42,325 bases of DNA from Paenibacillus camerounensis (GTDB lineage: Bacteria > Bacillota > Bacilli > Paenibacillales > Paenibacillaceae). The notes under the pieces are model-generated. The model saw only the letters and a program-made list of their open reading frames with translations. It made no database searches and was not told the DNA's origin. The stretch lies in contig NZ_CCDG010000080.1 of NCBI RefSeq assembly GCF_000723885.1, positions 1 through 42,325 on the forward strand, read 5' to 3'. Shown piece by piece: positions 1 to 8,881 of this stretch. How positions within the stretch are numbered: the stretch's first letter is position 1; every line of letters starts with the position of its first letter. The translations under genes and the position numbers were made by a program.

Positions 1-74
1 GGCTCGCGCTGTTTTTGATTGACTGCCTGACCTGAGTATTGCCTCTCTGTGACTGATGCTATACGGGCTGCCGT

Positions 75-1169
75 CTATACGTATACCGTATAATCGTTAT
101 GCTGCAGAAGCAGCTTGGCCCGCTCCATATCGTGCTCCTGGCGGAATGACAGGCGCATAATCCCGGGTACATCCTCACGGCTCTCAATGATCTGCACGTT
201 GCTTAAGTTAATGCCCTGATCCCCCAGCTCGGTTGCGATCCGGCCGATAATTCCAGGATGATCGGGAACATCGATATGCAGATCAAACAGCGGAGCAATC
301 ATTCCTTTGCGCCGTTCCGGCAGCTGGCTGCGGAATCCGTTCGCTTCATGGAAGGCTTCCTCTATTCCGGTACCGTCCGAGCTCTCCAGCATCTGAATGA
401 AGGAGGAGACCTCCTCATTCCAGTCCTTTAGAAGACGCAGCATCACTGAACGGTTATTCAGCAGGATGTCACGCCAGATAATCGGATCACTGGAGGCAAT
501 CCGGGTAATATCACGGAATCCGCCGGCAGCAAGTGTACTGTACAGCGAATCCTCTGAATCATAGGCATGAACCTGATTAACAAGAGCTACTGCGATAATA
601 TGCGGCAGATGGCTGATTGCTCCGACAATTTCATCATGACGCTCCGGATCAAGCCGGACAATCTGTGCTCTCGTATGTAATAACAGGGATTTCAGTGCCT
701 CGTAAGCTTCCTCCGGCACTCCGGGCGGCGGAGTCAGCACGTAATAAGCATTCTCGAACAGCAGCGATGAGGCGGCTTCCACACCAGAACGCTCTGAACC
801 CGCCATTGGATGGCCGCCGATGAAATGGACGCCGGGAATATCCAGGGATACCGCACAGGCTGCGATACTGGCCTTGGTGCTGCCTACATCCGTAATGATG
901 CAGCCGGGCTTGAGCGGGAGCTTACTCAGTTGCTGCAGATAACCCTCCAGCATGCCTACCGGCACACAGAGGAAAATATAATCGGCGTCAAGCGCCGCTT
1001 CTTCAACAGACAGTGTCGCCTGATCGACCACGCCTCTGTTAACATATTTTACCGCGGATTCAGGACGGTGGGCATGGCCGACGACGGTCAGGCCCTCCTT
1101 GCCTTTGAAGCAAAGGGCCAGTGAGCCTCCAATCAGACCGACACCGAAGATTGCTATTTTTGTCGTCAT
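75..1169 (-). CDS. tyrA: Prephenate dehydrogenase with C-terminal ACT domain
   Basis: Oxidises prephenate to 4-hydroxyphenylpyruvate with NAD in tyrosine synthesis; cytosolic. The 364-residue protein opens with a Rossmann loop (GVGLIGGSLA, about residues 9-18) and has the family motif GGHPMAGSE near residue 118. The last 70 or so residues form an ACT domain (DVPDHPGIIGRIA), the usual site of feedback by an aromatic amino acid. ATG is at 1169, with only a weak purine stretch upstream (GAAGGCAGG). It lies 48 nt after hisC and is the last complete gene of the trp-hisC-tyrA run. The 74 nt beyond its stop show no clear terminator, so the operon may continue outside the window (aroE follows in B. 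subtilis). Confidence 0.95.
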   Translation of the reverse strand: MTTKIAIFGVGLIGGSLALCFKGKEGLTVVGHAHRPESAVKYVNRGVVDQATLSVEEAALDADYIFLCVPVGMLEGYLQQLSKLPLKPGCIITDVGSTKASIAACAVSLDIPGVHFIGGHPMAGSERSGVEAASSLLFENAYYVLTPPPGVPEEAYEALKSLLLHTRAQIVRLDPERHDEIVGAISHLPHIIAVALVNQVHAYDSEDSLYSTLAAGGFRDITRIASSDPIIWRDILLNNRSVMLRLLKDWNEEVSSFIQMLESSDGTGIEEAFHEANGFRSQLPERRKGMIAPLFDLHIDVPDHPGIIGRIATELGDQGINLSNVQIIESREDVPGIMRLSFRQEHDMERAKLLLQHNDYTVYV

Positions 1170-1217
1170 GTCTAAGTACTACCTGCCTTCTATTGTTTCG
1201 TCTATGAACATATACGG

Positions 1218-2315
1218 TTACGCCCGTACCTCCTGCTCAGACAGCGTCTGCTCAAGTGCAGTAATAAATGCCTTGTTCTGCTCAGCTGAGCCTACCGTTA
1301 CACGGATGTAGGTCGGGTACAGACGGTGGCCCGCACGAACAATAATGCCCAGACGCAGCAAGGCGTCGAATACCTCAAGAGCCGGCTTGCGTACATCCAC
1401 CATGATGAAATTACCGTTAGCCGGGAATGCATGCAGGCCCAGGCGCCGGAACTCAGTCTGCAACTGTACAATACCTTCACTGTTAAGCCGGCGGCATTCA
1501 GCCACATAATCCTGATCCGCCAGCGCTGCAAGTGCACCTGCCTGTGCCAGACGGGACGTATTGAAAGGCTCACGCACCTTGTTGATCAGGTTAATGATCT
1601 GCGGACTGGCCACACCGTATCCGATGCGGAGGGCAGCCAGACCATAGATCTTGGAGAAGGTCCGCAGCACGACAAGATTCGGATACTGCTCCAGCAGCTT
1701 GATTCCATCCGAGTAGTCCGGGTCAGTCACATACTCAAAGTAGGCTTCGTCCAGTACAACCATAACCCCGGAAGGTACTGCATTCAGGAAGGTCACCAGT
1801 GCCTCATGCGCAACGATGGTACCGGTAGGGTTATTCGGGTTACAGATCCAGATGACCTTGGTCTTATCTGTAATTCGTGCAAGCATACCGTTCAGATCAT
1901 GAGTTCCATCCGCCAGAGGTACTTCTATCGATACGGCACCTTCAATATCAGCATTGCTCTTGTATACGGAGAAGGTCTGATCGGCCATAATGGTCTCGTC
2001 CCCCGGCAGGAAAAAAGCACGGCAGATCAAGGCGATAATCTCGTCTGAGCCGCAGCCAAAGATGATGTTCTCGCTCTGCACACCGAGATGCCCGGCCAAA
2101 GCAGCTGTCAATTCGGCAGCTGAGCCGTCGGGATACAGGAACAAATTGTCCAGATCGGCGATGATTGCGGCTTTGGCGCTCGGTGAAGCCCCGTAAGGAT
2201 TTTCATTGGATGCCAGCTTGATGACATCATCCAGTCCAAGCTCCTTTTTCACCTCTTCAATTGGTTTTCCCGGCTTGTAAACAGGAAGATTAACGATATT
2301 CGGTTTCGGATTCAT
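1218..2315 (-). CDS. hisC: Histidinol-phosphate aminotransferase
   Basis: PLP-dependent class I/II aminotransferase of histidine synthesis. In Bacillus the same enzyme also transaminates aromatic keto acids, which fits its place between trpA and tyrA. Visible features are the substrate/PLP region SNENPYG near the N terminus, the NPNNPTG motif, and the PLP lysine in FSKIYGLAALR. I chose the ATG at 2315 (MNPKPNIVNLPVY, 365 aa) because GAGCGAGGA lies 7 nt upstream. An in-frame ATG at 2339 would add 8 residues but has no ribosome binding site. It starts 55 nt after trpA and shares its transcript. Confidence 0.93.
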   Translation of the reverse strand: MNPKPNIVNLPVYKPGKPIEEVKKELGLDDVIKLASNENPYGASPSAKAAIIADLDNLFLYPDGSAAELTAALAGHLGVQSENIIFGCGSDEIIALICRAFFLPGDETIMADQTFSVYKSNADIEGAVSIEVPLADGTHDLNGMLARITDKTKVIWICNPNNPTGTIVAHEALVTFLNAVPSGVMVVLDEAYFEYVTDPDYSDGIKLLEQYPNLVVLRTFSKIYGLAALRIGYGVASPQIINLINKVREPFNTSRLAQAGALAALADQDYVAECRRLNSEGIVQLQTEFRRLGLHAFPANGNFIMVDVRKPALEVFDALLRLGIIVRAGHRLYPTYIRVTVGSAEQNKAFITALEQTLSEQEVRA

Positions 2316-2370
2316 CTGTATTCCTCGCTCTCCGTGCATTTTTATAGCATTTTTAAGGTCAGGCTGACCG

Positions 2371-3192
2371 TTATGATTTTAATTGTGCCACAAATTCACG
2401 AATTTGCAACAGCCCGTCACTTCTTGTGGCAGGGTCATCCAGCAGCGGAATAACCTCTTCCACTTTACGGACAATCGCACTGCCCACAACTACACCGTCA
2501 CAGATCTGCGAGAAGCGCTCTACCTGCTCGCTGGTTGAAATCCCGAAGCCAACGGCTACCGGGAGATCCGTTACCCGGCGGACGGAGGCAATAAATTCAT
2601 CTACACCGCTGTGAAAAGTGGATCGCTCTCCCGTTACTCCCAGCGAGGATACACAGTAGACAAAGCCGCTCGCACCCGATACGATCCGTTCAATCCGTTC
2701 ACTGGAGGTCGGTGCTACCAGCGGTATGAGATTCACGCCTGCCTCACGGCTGCGAATACGCATCTCCTCAGACTCCTCTACAGGCAGGTCTGGAATAATC
2801 AGCCCGCTGATTTCATGGGCATCCAGCTCAGCAAAGAAGGTATCCAGACCCATCTGCAGCACAGGATTGTAGTATGTGAACAGGATGAACGGCAGCTTAC
2901 TGCCGTTCTGCCGGGCCTTGAGTGCGGTTTCCATACAGGTCCGCAGATGGACCTTTCCGCGCAGCGCCCTTGACGAAGCCCGCTGAATGACCGGGCCGTC
3001 TGCCAGCGGATCGGAATAAGGAACCCCTAGTTCAAGAATATCCGCGCCGGCTGCTTCCAGCTCAGCAATAATATCAAGTGTAGTTGTAAGATCCGGGTCG
3101 CCTACGGTAAGGAAAGGAATCAGGGCAGTTGCGCCTTCAGCTTTGAGCTTACGGAAGGTCAGATCCATTCTGTTGGTCGTTTCCGTTGTCAT
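2371..3192 (-). CDS. trpA: Tryptophan synthase alpha subunit
   Basis: Cleaves indole-3-glycerol phosphate to indole and glyceraldehyde-3-phosphate; indole is passed to TrpB through the complex. The 273-residue TIM barrel has the early FLTVGDPD motif, then LELGVPYSDPLADGP, which holds the catalytic Glu and Asp of the family, and the phosphate loop GFGIS near residue 213. The ATG overlaps the trpB stop by one base (TAATG), so the two are translationally coupled, as expected for partners in an alpha2-beta2 complex. Length is normal. Confidence 0.96.
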   Translation of the reverse strand: MTTETTNRMDLTFRKLKAEGATALIPFLTVGDPDLTTTLDIIAELEAAGADILELGVPYSDPLADGPVIQRASSRALRGKVHLRTCMETALKARQNGSKLPFILFTYYNPVLQMGLDTFFAELDAHEISGLIIPDLPVEESEEMRIRSREAGVNLIPLVAPTSSERIERIVSGASGFVYCVSSLGVTGERSTFHSGVDEFIASVRRVTDLPVAVGFGISTSEQVERFSQICDGVVVGSAIVRKVEEVIPLLDDPATRSDGLLQIREFVAQLKS

Positions 3193-4388
3193 TACAGCTC
3201 ACTTCCTTCCGTATAGGCCATAATTGACTCGACATCCTTGTCCCCGCGCCCCGAGAGGCAGATGACCACAATATCATCTTTAGTGAGCCCGGGAGCAATC
3301 TTGACCACATGCGCGATGGCATGAGCCGATTCCAGTGCAGGAATAATTCCCTCCGTTACACACAGCAGCTTAAGGGCATCTAGCGCTTCCTTGTCCGTAA
3401 CAGGGACATACTTGGCCCGCTCGATATCCTTCAGATAAGAGTGCTCAGGTCCTACTCCCGGATAATCCAGTCCGGCAGAGATGGAATGCGCTTCGATAAC
3501 CTGGCCGTATTCATCCTGCAGCAGATAACTCATGGAGCCCTGGAATACACCATGGCTGCCTTTACTCATTGTTGCTGCGTGGAACGGGGTATCGACACCT
3601 TTGCCGGCAGCCTCAACGCCGATCATGCCGACACTCTCATCTTCCATGAACGGGTAGAACATGCCGATAGCATTGCTGCCGCCGCCGACAGCGGCAACCA
3701 GCAGATCCGGCAGCCGGCCTTCGGCCTCCAGAATCTGGCGCCGTGTCTCATCGCCGATGATCCGCTGGAAATTGCGGACCATCATCGGATAAGGGTGCGG
3801 GCCGACTGCCGAACCAAGAATATAGAAGGTATCCTCGACATTACTGACCCAGTAGCGCAGCGCTTCATTCCCGGCATCCTTGAGCGTCCGGGAACCGGAA
3901 GTCACCGGAATAACCTCTGCGCCGAGCAGCTTCATGCGGAATACATTAAGCGCCTGGCGGCGGGTATCCTCTTCGCCCATGAACACTTTGCATTCCAGAC
4001 CCAGAAGTGCCGCTACTGTTGCGGTTGCCACACCATGCTGGCCGGCGCCTGTCTCGGCAATAACCTTGGTTTTGCCCATTCTTTTAGCCAGAATGCCCTG
4101 CCCGATAGCATTGTTGATCTTATGTGCCCCGGTATGGTTCAAATCCTCGCGCTTCAGATAGATTTTGGCCTCACCCAGCTGCTTACTAAGCCGTTCTGCA
4201 TAATACAAAGGGGTCTCACGCCCGGAATACTGCTTCAGCAGATAGTCTATTTCCTCCTGAAAGGCCGGGTCCGCCGAATACTTCGCATAGGACTCCTCCA
4301 GCTCAATCAGTGCATTCATCAGGGTTTCAGGAACGAAGCGGCCTCCGAAAGAACCAAAACGCCCGTACTTGTCCGGTACTTGTATCAT
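3192..4388 (-). CDS. trpB: Tryptophan synthase beta subunit
   Basis: PLP enzyme that condenses indole with L-serine to give tryptophan. The 398-residue protein shows GRFGGRFVPETLM at the N terminus, the PLP-lysine motif HTGAHKINNA (about residues 84-93), the catalytic AETGAGQHG segment, and the phosphate-binding GGGSNAIGMF. The ATG overlaps the trpF stop (ATGA). Length and motifs match TrpB1, the alpha-dependent form. Its co-substrate serine is made by the pathway begun by serA, also in this window but under separate control. Confidence 0.97.
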   Translation of the reverse strand: MIQVPDKYGRFGSFGGRFVPETLMNALIELEESYAKYSADPAFQEEIDYLLKQYSGRETPLYYAERLSKQLGEAKIYLKREDLNHTGAHKINNAIGQGILAKRMGKTKVIAETGAGQHGVATATVAALLGLECKVFMGEEDTRRQALNVFRMKLLGAEVIPVTSGSRTLKDAGNEALRYWVSNVEDTFYILGSAVGPHPYPMMVRNFQRIIGDETRRQILEAEGRLPDLLVAAVGGGSNAIGMFYPFMEDESVGMIGVEAAGKGVDTPFHAATMSKGSHGVFQGSMSYLLQDEYGQVIEAHSISAGLDYPGVGPEHSYLKDIERAKYVPVTDKEALDALKLLCVTEGIIPALESAHAIAHVVKIAPGLTKDDIVVICLSGRGDKDVESIMAYTEGSEL

Positions 4389-5047
4389 GATTGCTTCACC
4401 CTTTCCACAAAGGAAGTCATTTTGATAATATCTTTAACACCATTAGTCTCGACACCGCTGGAGATATCTACTCCGTCAGGCTGGTAGTCTGTAAGAAGTT
4501 CACCCACATTGTCGGGATGAAGTCCGCCGGCGATAAATAAAGGCAGTCCAAGCTTAGCCGCCGCCTGCCGGAACAGAGGAATCTGCCCCCAGTCAAACGT
4601 ACGTCCGGAGCCTCCGCTGCTCTGGGGATCATAAGTGTCCAGCAGTAAGGCATCAACAGTTCCCGCATAGCTGTTCACAACGGTATGTGCCTCGGAACCG
4701 CCTACTGAAATAGCTTTCCAGACCTGAATGTGCGGAAAAGCCTGCTTGACCTCACGGCAAAACTCCGGTCCTTCCTGTCCGTGCAGCTGGATCACATCCA
4801 GCGGTACAGCTGCAAGCAGCTCCTGCAGCTCAACAAGCCCCGGATTTACGAAGACTCCGGCCGCGCCGGGAGCCTTGCCCGTCTCCCAGCCGGCCAGCTC
4901 TGCAACAAGCAGAGCAGCCTGGGCTGCAGTGACTCTGCGGCGGCTGGGCGCAAATACAAAGCCGATATAATCAATTGGTAATGACTTCATAGATTTTAGC
5001 ACTTCAACGTCCTGAAGTCCACAGATTTTTACCTCCGCTTCAGCCAT
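4385..5047 (-). CDS. trpF: Phosphoribosylanthranilate isomerase
   Basis: Isomerises N-(5-phosphoribosyl)anthranilate to the carboxyphenylamino-deoxyribulose phosphate used by TrpC. The start motif VKICGL follows immediately after MAEAE. Near the C terminus are LFIAGGLHPDNV and the phosphate-site GVDISSGVE. I prefer the ATG at 5047 (220 aa), which overlaps the trpC stop by 8 nt and has GGAAAGGA upstream; an in-frame start at 5083 would add 12 residues without homology value. The 3' end overlaps trpB (ATGA). Domain arrangement is single, not fused to TrpC. Confidence 0.94.
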   Translation of the reverse strand: MAEAEVKICGLQDVEVLKSMKSLPIDYIGFVFAPSRRRVTAAQAALLVAELAGWETGKAPGAAGVFVNPGLVELQELLAAVPLDVIQLHGQEGPEFCREVKQAFPHIQVWKAISVGGSEAHTVVNSYAGTVDALLLDTYDPQSSGGSGRTFDWGQIPLFRQAAAKLGLPLFIAGGLHPDNVGELLTDYQPDGVDISSGVETNGVKDIIKMTSFVERVKQS

Positions 5048-5870
5048 GCAGGGCACGATCCTTTCCGGCAGTGAGCGGTCCAAGCAGCCCGTGTACGGCT
5101 TCTTCCACGTTATCCTGCCGCATCAGATATTCCCCGACCAGCACGCCGATAGCGCCGCTTGTGCTTAAATAATCAATATCAGCAGGACCGGCTATTCCGC
5201 TTTCGCTAATCACAGGCACTCCGGTCGGAACCAGAGCCGCCAGCTCGGCAGTTGTAGCCAGCCGTGTCTCAAAGGTGCGCAGATTGCGGTTGTTGATGCC
5301 GAGCAGCACATTTGGGTGTTCTATTTGCCCTGTGCCAATCACCAGCTCCAGTTCACTCCGGTCATGCACCTCAATCAGCACATCCATTCCGAGTGAGGCT
5401 GCCAATTCAGTATAAGAAGCCAATTGCTCTGCAGTCAGAATGGCTGCAATCAGCAGGATGGCATCCGCTCCCAGAATCCTCGCCTCATAAATCTGGCGTT
5501 CATCAATGATAAAGTCCTTGCGCAGCAGCGGAAGATCCACCGCTTCTCTTACCTGCTGCAGGAATGCGTTACTGCCCTGGAAATAGTCCTGGTCAGTCAA
5601 TACCGACAGGCAATCAGCCCCGCCTGCTTCATATCCGCGGGCGATAGCTTCCGGGTCAAAATCCGCGCGGATCAGCCCTTTGGAGGGTGAAGCCTTCTTT
5701 ACTTCGGCAATCAGTCCCATATGACGGTTCCGGCGCTTTACCAGCGCTTCCCGGAAGCCTTTGGTGGCCGGAAGCCCGGCAATAACCTCTTCCGCTGTAT
5801 CTGTAGAGAACATCCGGCTGAGCGCTTCAACCTCTTTTATTTTGGTGGCGACAATTTTATCAAGATACAT
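5040..5870 (-). CDS. trpC: Indole-3-glycerol phosphate synthase
   Basis: Closes the indole ring from the TrpF product. The 276-residue TIM barrel has the catalytic-lysine motif KKASPSKG (about residue 57), LLRKDFIID with the second lysine, GINNRNL, and SESGI near the C terminus. The ATG at 5870 has AAAGGAG exactly 7 nt upstream; a TTG two codons earlier is too close to that site. It overlaps trpD by 11 nt and trpF by 8 nt, so D-C-F-B-A is a tightly packed, coupled block. Confidence 0.95.
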   Translation of the reverse strand: MYLDKIVATKIKEVEALSRMFSTDTAEEVIAGLPATKGFREALVKRRNRHMGLIAEVKKASPSKGLIRADFDPEAIARGYEAGGADCLSVLTDQDYFQGSNAFLQQVREAVDLPLLRKDFIIDERQIYEARILGADAILLIAAILTAEQLASYTELAASLGMDVLIEVHDRSELELVIGTGQIEHPNVLLGINNRNLRTFETRLATTAELAALVPTGVPVISESGIAGPADIDYLSTSGAIGVLVGEYLMRQDNVEEAVHGLLGPLTAGKDRALHG

Positions 5871-6900
5871 AGTCAAGCTCCTTTGTCATAGCTTTGAGCT
5901 GCTCCAGCTTGAGCAGTGCTTTACCGGAATCGATCATCTGCCGCGCCTGCGCTACCCCTTCACCGAGGCTGTCTGCCAGACCGGCAACATAGATACAGGC
6001 ACCGGCATTGGCAAGAACAATGTCACGGTACGGCGTGAGCGCTCCCTGCAGCACCGCAGTAATTATAGCTGCATTATCAGCTGCGTCACCGCCCAGCACA
6101 GCCTCCAGCGGGTGCCGGCTCAGGCCGAGCGCCTCTGGAGTAATCTCATAGGTTGTTACAATGCCATTCTTAAGTTCAGAGACCTGGGTAGGCGCCGATA
6201 TGCTGATTTCATCCAGGCCGTCGAGGCTGCTGACGATCATCGCCCGCTTTGAGCCCAGCTCCTTCAGCACGTTAGCTACAATCTCCGTCTTATTCCGGTC
6301 GTAGATGCCCATCAGCTGCCGGTCAGCGCCTGCCGGGTTAGTCAGCGGACCCAGCATATTGAATACAGTCCGCACACCAAGCTCACGGCGCGGTGCGGCT
6401 GCGTATTTCATGGAAGGATGGTAAATCTGGGCAAACAGAAAGCAGATGCCGATACGGTCCAGGCACCGGCGGGCCTGCTCCGCATTCAGATGGATGTTCA
6501 CGCCAAGCGCCTCCAGCACATCCGCACTGCCTGCTCTGCCTGAAGCCGAACGGTTGCCGTGCTTGGCAACACGCACAGAAGCTGCTGATGAGATAATCGC
6601 CGAGGCAGTGGAGATGTTGAACTTGTGAATACCTGAGCCGCCTGTTCCGCAGGTGTCCAGCAGCCGGGTACGTTCTGTAAGCACCGGGGTTCCGAATCCG
6701 CGCATCGCTTCCGCGAAGCCGGTAATTTCCTCTACGGTCTCGCCCTTGATACGCAGCGCAGTCAACAGAGCGCCAATCTGTGCCGCCGTCGCGGTTCCTT
6801 CCATTATGGTCCCCATAATTTCACGGGCCTGCGTCCGGCTGAGGTTACGCCCCTCAATTAATCCCGCAATTCCTGATTGTATTAACTGGCTCGCTTCCAT
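5860..6900 (-). CDS. trpD: Anthranilate phosphoribosyltransferase
   Basis: Transfers phosphoribose from PRPP to anthranilate. The 346-residue protein has the PRPP-binding glycine motif DTCGTGGSG near residue 83 and the family motif KHGNR...GSADVLEALG. In the latter the usual SS pair reads SG (KHGNRSASG), a small deviation. ATG follows AGGAGG with 9 nt spacing. Unlike the packed genes downstream, it is separated from trpE by a 203-nt spacer holding an imperfect duplication (see the repeat entry). No trpG amidotransferase gene is present here; in B. subtilis that subunit is shared with folate synthesis and encoded elsewhere. Confidence 0.95.
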   Translation of the reverse strand: MEASQLIQSGIAGLIEGRNLSRTQAREIMGTIMEGTATAAQIGALLTALRIKGETVEEITGFAEAMRGFGTPVLTERTRLLDTCGTGGSGIHKFNISTASAIISSAASVRVAKHGNRSASGRAGSADVLEALGVNIHLNAEQARRCLDRIGICFLFAQIYHPSMKYAAAPRRELGVRTVFNMLGPLTNPAGADRQLMGIYDRNKTEIVANVLKELGSKRAMIVSSLDGLDEISISAPTQVSELKNGIVTTYEITPEALGLSRHPLEAVLGGDAADNAAIITAVLQGALTPYRDIVLANAGACIYVAGLADSLGEGVAQARQMIDSGKALLKLEQLKAMTKELDYVS

Positions 6901-6957
6901 AGTCTTTGTCCTCCTAAAAGTTTTGTAGGCATATCCTTCTCACGATCCCGCATCGGC

Positions 6958-7078
6958 AAAACTCGCTTCGGAAGCATATGCTAAAAGTTTTATGGAGCAT
7001 TCTCTGCTCGGCTCTTCTTCGTAATAAAACTACCTTCGAAAGCATCCGCTTAGGTATGGAGCATTCTCTGCTCGGCTC
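6958..7078 (-). repeat. Imperfect tandem duplication in the trpE-trpD spacer
   Basis: Two related units of about 60 nt lie between trpE and trpD. A 24-nt segment is identical at 6991-7014 and 7055-7078, and the flanks share AAAAC (6958 and 7026), a CTTCG run and GAAGCAT/AAAGCAT. In the mRNA sense each unit reads GAGCCGAGCAGAGAATGCTC, that is, three GAG triplets spaced by 2 nt and a possible small hairpin (GAGCA-GAGAA-TGCTC). A partial third copy may be the CTAAAAGTTTT near 6914-6924, also present at 6981-6991. No coding potential is visible. Duplication is seen directly; a TRAP-binding role is inference. Confidence 0.75.
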
Positions 7079-7103
7079 ATCTATTCTTCATTGCTTCTCT
7101 CGC

Positions 7104-8657
7104 TTACGGGGTATACTCGTACATGTAATCCTGGTTGATTACCTGCGGCTCTCTGATCTCTGCCGGGAACATGGCCTCTGCCATCCGGATTGCTTTTAGC
7201 ATCGCCTTTGCTTTGTTAAGGGTCTCTTCATATTCCTTCTCAGGCACCGAATCCCAGACAATTCCCGCTCCGGCCTGTACGTAAGCACGGCCTTTGCGGA
7301 AGATGATGGTACGGATCGTGATGCAGGAATCCATATTGCCGGAGAATCCGAGGTAGCCGATAGCTCCGGCATAAGCGCCTCTCGCTTCCCGTTCAAGCTC
7401 GGAGATAATCTCCATCGCCCGCAGCTTCGGTGCCCCTGAGACGGTGCCTGCTGGCAGGCATGACAGGAATGCGTCGAAGAAATCCTTGTTCTCGTCCAGT
7501 GTTCCCGTTACATTCGATACCATGTGCATAACATGGGAGTATTTCTCTATCTCCATAAAGGAGTCACATTTCACCGTGCCGAACTTGGATACCCGGCCCA
7601 GATCATTGCGGCCCAGATCAACGAGCATCAGATGCTCCGCCCGCTCCTTTTCGTCCTCCAGCAGCTCCTGGGCCAGCGCCCGGTCCTCCGCTTCATCCGC
7701 TCCCCGCGGCCTGGTTCCGGCAATCGGCCGGGTCGCTACCCGGCTGCCGTCCACCTTCACCAGCGCTTCCGGAGAGGTGCCTACGATAATTTCCTCATCC
7801 ATCTTGAGATAGTACATATATGGCGACGGGTTCAGGGTACGCAGCATCCGGTAGACATGCAGCGGGGATACCTCAGTCTCAATATGCAGCCTCTGCGACA
7901 GCACTACCTGGAAGATATCACCGGCCCGGATGTACTCCTTGGCCTGCTCAACATTCGCGATATATTGCTCTTTGGTCAGGTTCGAATGAATCTGGCCCAG
8001 CTCAATATCCTCAGGAATACTGCGGCGGTTGACGTTCTCCTTCGGCCCTTCCTTCTGCAGCTCCTCGGCGAAGTCCTCCAGCCTGTTGTTCAGGGCTTCA
8101 TAGGCGGCCCGGATATCGGAATCCGTATCGCCTTCTTTGATATGCAGGTTGCCTATCAGCAGAATCTGCTGCTTCACATGATCGAATACGATGATGCGGT
8201 CACAGAACATGAACCGGATATCATCCGTCCCCAGATCATCCACTGCGTGCGGGGACAGCTTCTCGTAATATTGCAGCAGGTCGTATCCGAAGAATCCGAT
8301 CGCACCGCCGGTAAATGGAGGCATCCCTTCCAGCTTCGGACTGCGGTACGAGCGGAGCAGGGCTTTTAGCTCCTCGATCGGTTTGCCGGTGAGCCGCTTC
8401 TGCTCTCCCCCCACTTTTACATGGATAACGTTCTTTTTACCCGAAATGGTCAGAAACGGGTCACTCCCGATAAACGAATAACGCGCCCACTGGATGCCGC
8501 CCTCTACACTTTCCAGCAGGAAAGCATGGGATTCTCCGGCAAACCGCTGAAACAGCCGGATCGGCGTCTCCATATCAGCCAGCAGTCTTTTTACTACAGG
8601 AATCAGGTTATACTCCCGCGACAGCTTTACCGCTTCTTCAACGCTAGGGTTCGTCAT
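7104..8657 (-). CDS. trpE: Anthranilate synthase component I
   Basis: Converts chorismate plus ammonia or glutamine nitrogen to anthranilate, the first step of tryptophan synthesis. The 517-residue protein has the N-terminal LLESVEGG segment associated with tryptophan feedback in the family, then a chorismate-binding domain with IAGTRPRG, LVDLGRNDLGRV, SGAPKLRAMEII, GYLGFSGNMDSCI and QAGAGIVWDSVPEKEYEE. ATG at 8657 follows AAGGAGG with 8 nt spacing. Directly upstream is an intrinsic terminator and TRAP-type leader, so expression is attenuated by tryptophan. The partner amidotransferase is not in the window. Confidence 0.97.
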   Translation of the reverse strand: MTNPSVEEAVKLSREYNLIPVVKRLLADMETPIRLFQRFAGESHAFLLESVEGGIQWARYSFIGSDPFLTISGKKNVIHVKVGGEQKRLTGKPIEELKALLRSYRSPKLEGMPPFTGGAIGFFGYDLLQYYEKLSPHAVDDLGTDDIRFMFCDRIIVFDHVKQQILLIGNLHIKEGDTDSDIRAAYEALNNRLEDFAEELQKEGPKENVNRRSIPEDIELGQIHSNLTKEQYIANVEQAKEYIRAGDIFQVVLSQRLHIETEVSPLHVYRMLRTLNPSPYMYYLKMDEEIIVGTSPEALVKVDGSRVATRPIAGTRPRGADEAEDRALAQELLEDEKERAEHLMLVDLGRNDLGRVSKFGTVKCDSFMEIEKYSHVMHMVSNVTGTLDENKDFFDAFLSCLPAGTVSGAPKLRAMEIISELEREARGAYAGAIGYLGFSGNMDSCITIRTIIFRKGRAYVQAGAGIVWDSVPEKEYEETLNKAKAMLKAIRMAEAMFPAEIREPQVINQDYMYEYTP

Positions 8658-8701
8658 TTGGGATACCTCCTTGGAATGGTTGGATCTATAGTCCGGAATA
8701 C

Positions 8702-8728
8702 AAAAAAACCTCTACCGGAGTAGAGGTT
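8702..8728 (-). terminator. trp attenuator: intrinsic terminator upstream of trpE
   Basis: In mRNA sense the stem is ACCTCTAC / GTAGAGGT with loop TCCG, followed by seven T. It ends 45 nt before the trpE ATG, so it can only regulate trpE entry. Its 5' arm (CTCTACT, 8719-8725) is complementary to AGTAGAG in the triplet region (8923-8929), giving a plausible mutually exclusive antiterminator. Confidence 0.9.
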
Positions 8729-8881
8729 GTGTAGGCAAGTATATGATAAAGCGCACTGGATCAGGACATTGCTCCGTAATAACATGGTTGCCCATTAGAG
8801 GATAGACGGGTAGTACAAATACTACCAGAATATAATCCGTACGGACATATGTAAATAAACGGAATGCCTCGGATAAACATC

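Noticed and set aside
3441..4487. 348-residue plus-strand open frame opposite trpB
   Set aside because: Antisense shadow of trpB and the trpF end, with no start site signals.
7524..8369. 281-residue plus-strand open frame opposite trpE
   Set aside because: Antisense shadow; no domain and no ribosome binding site.
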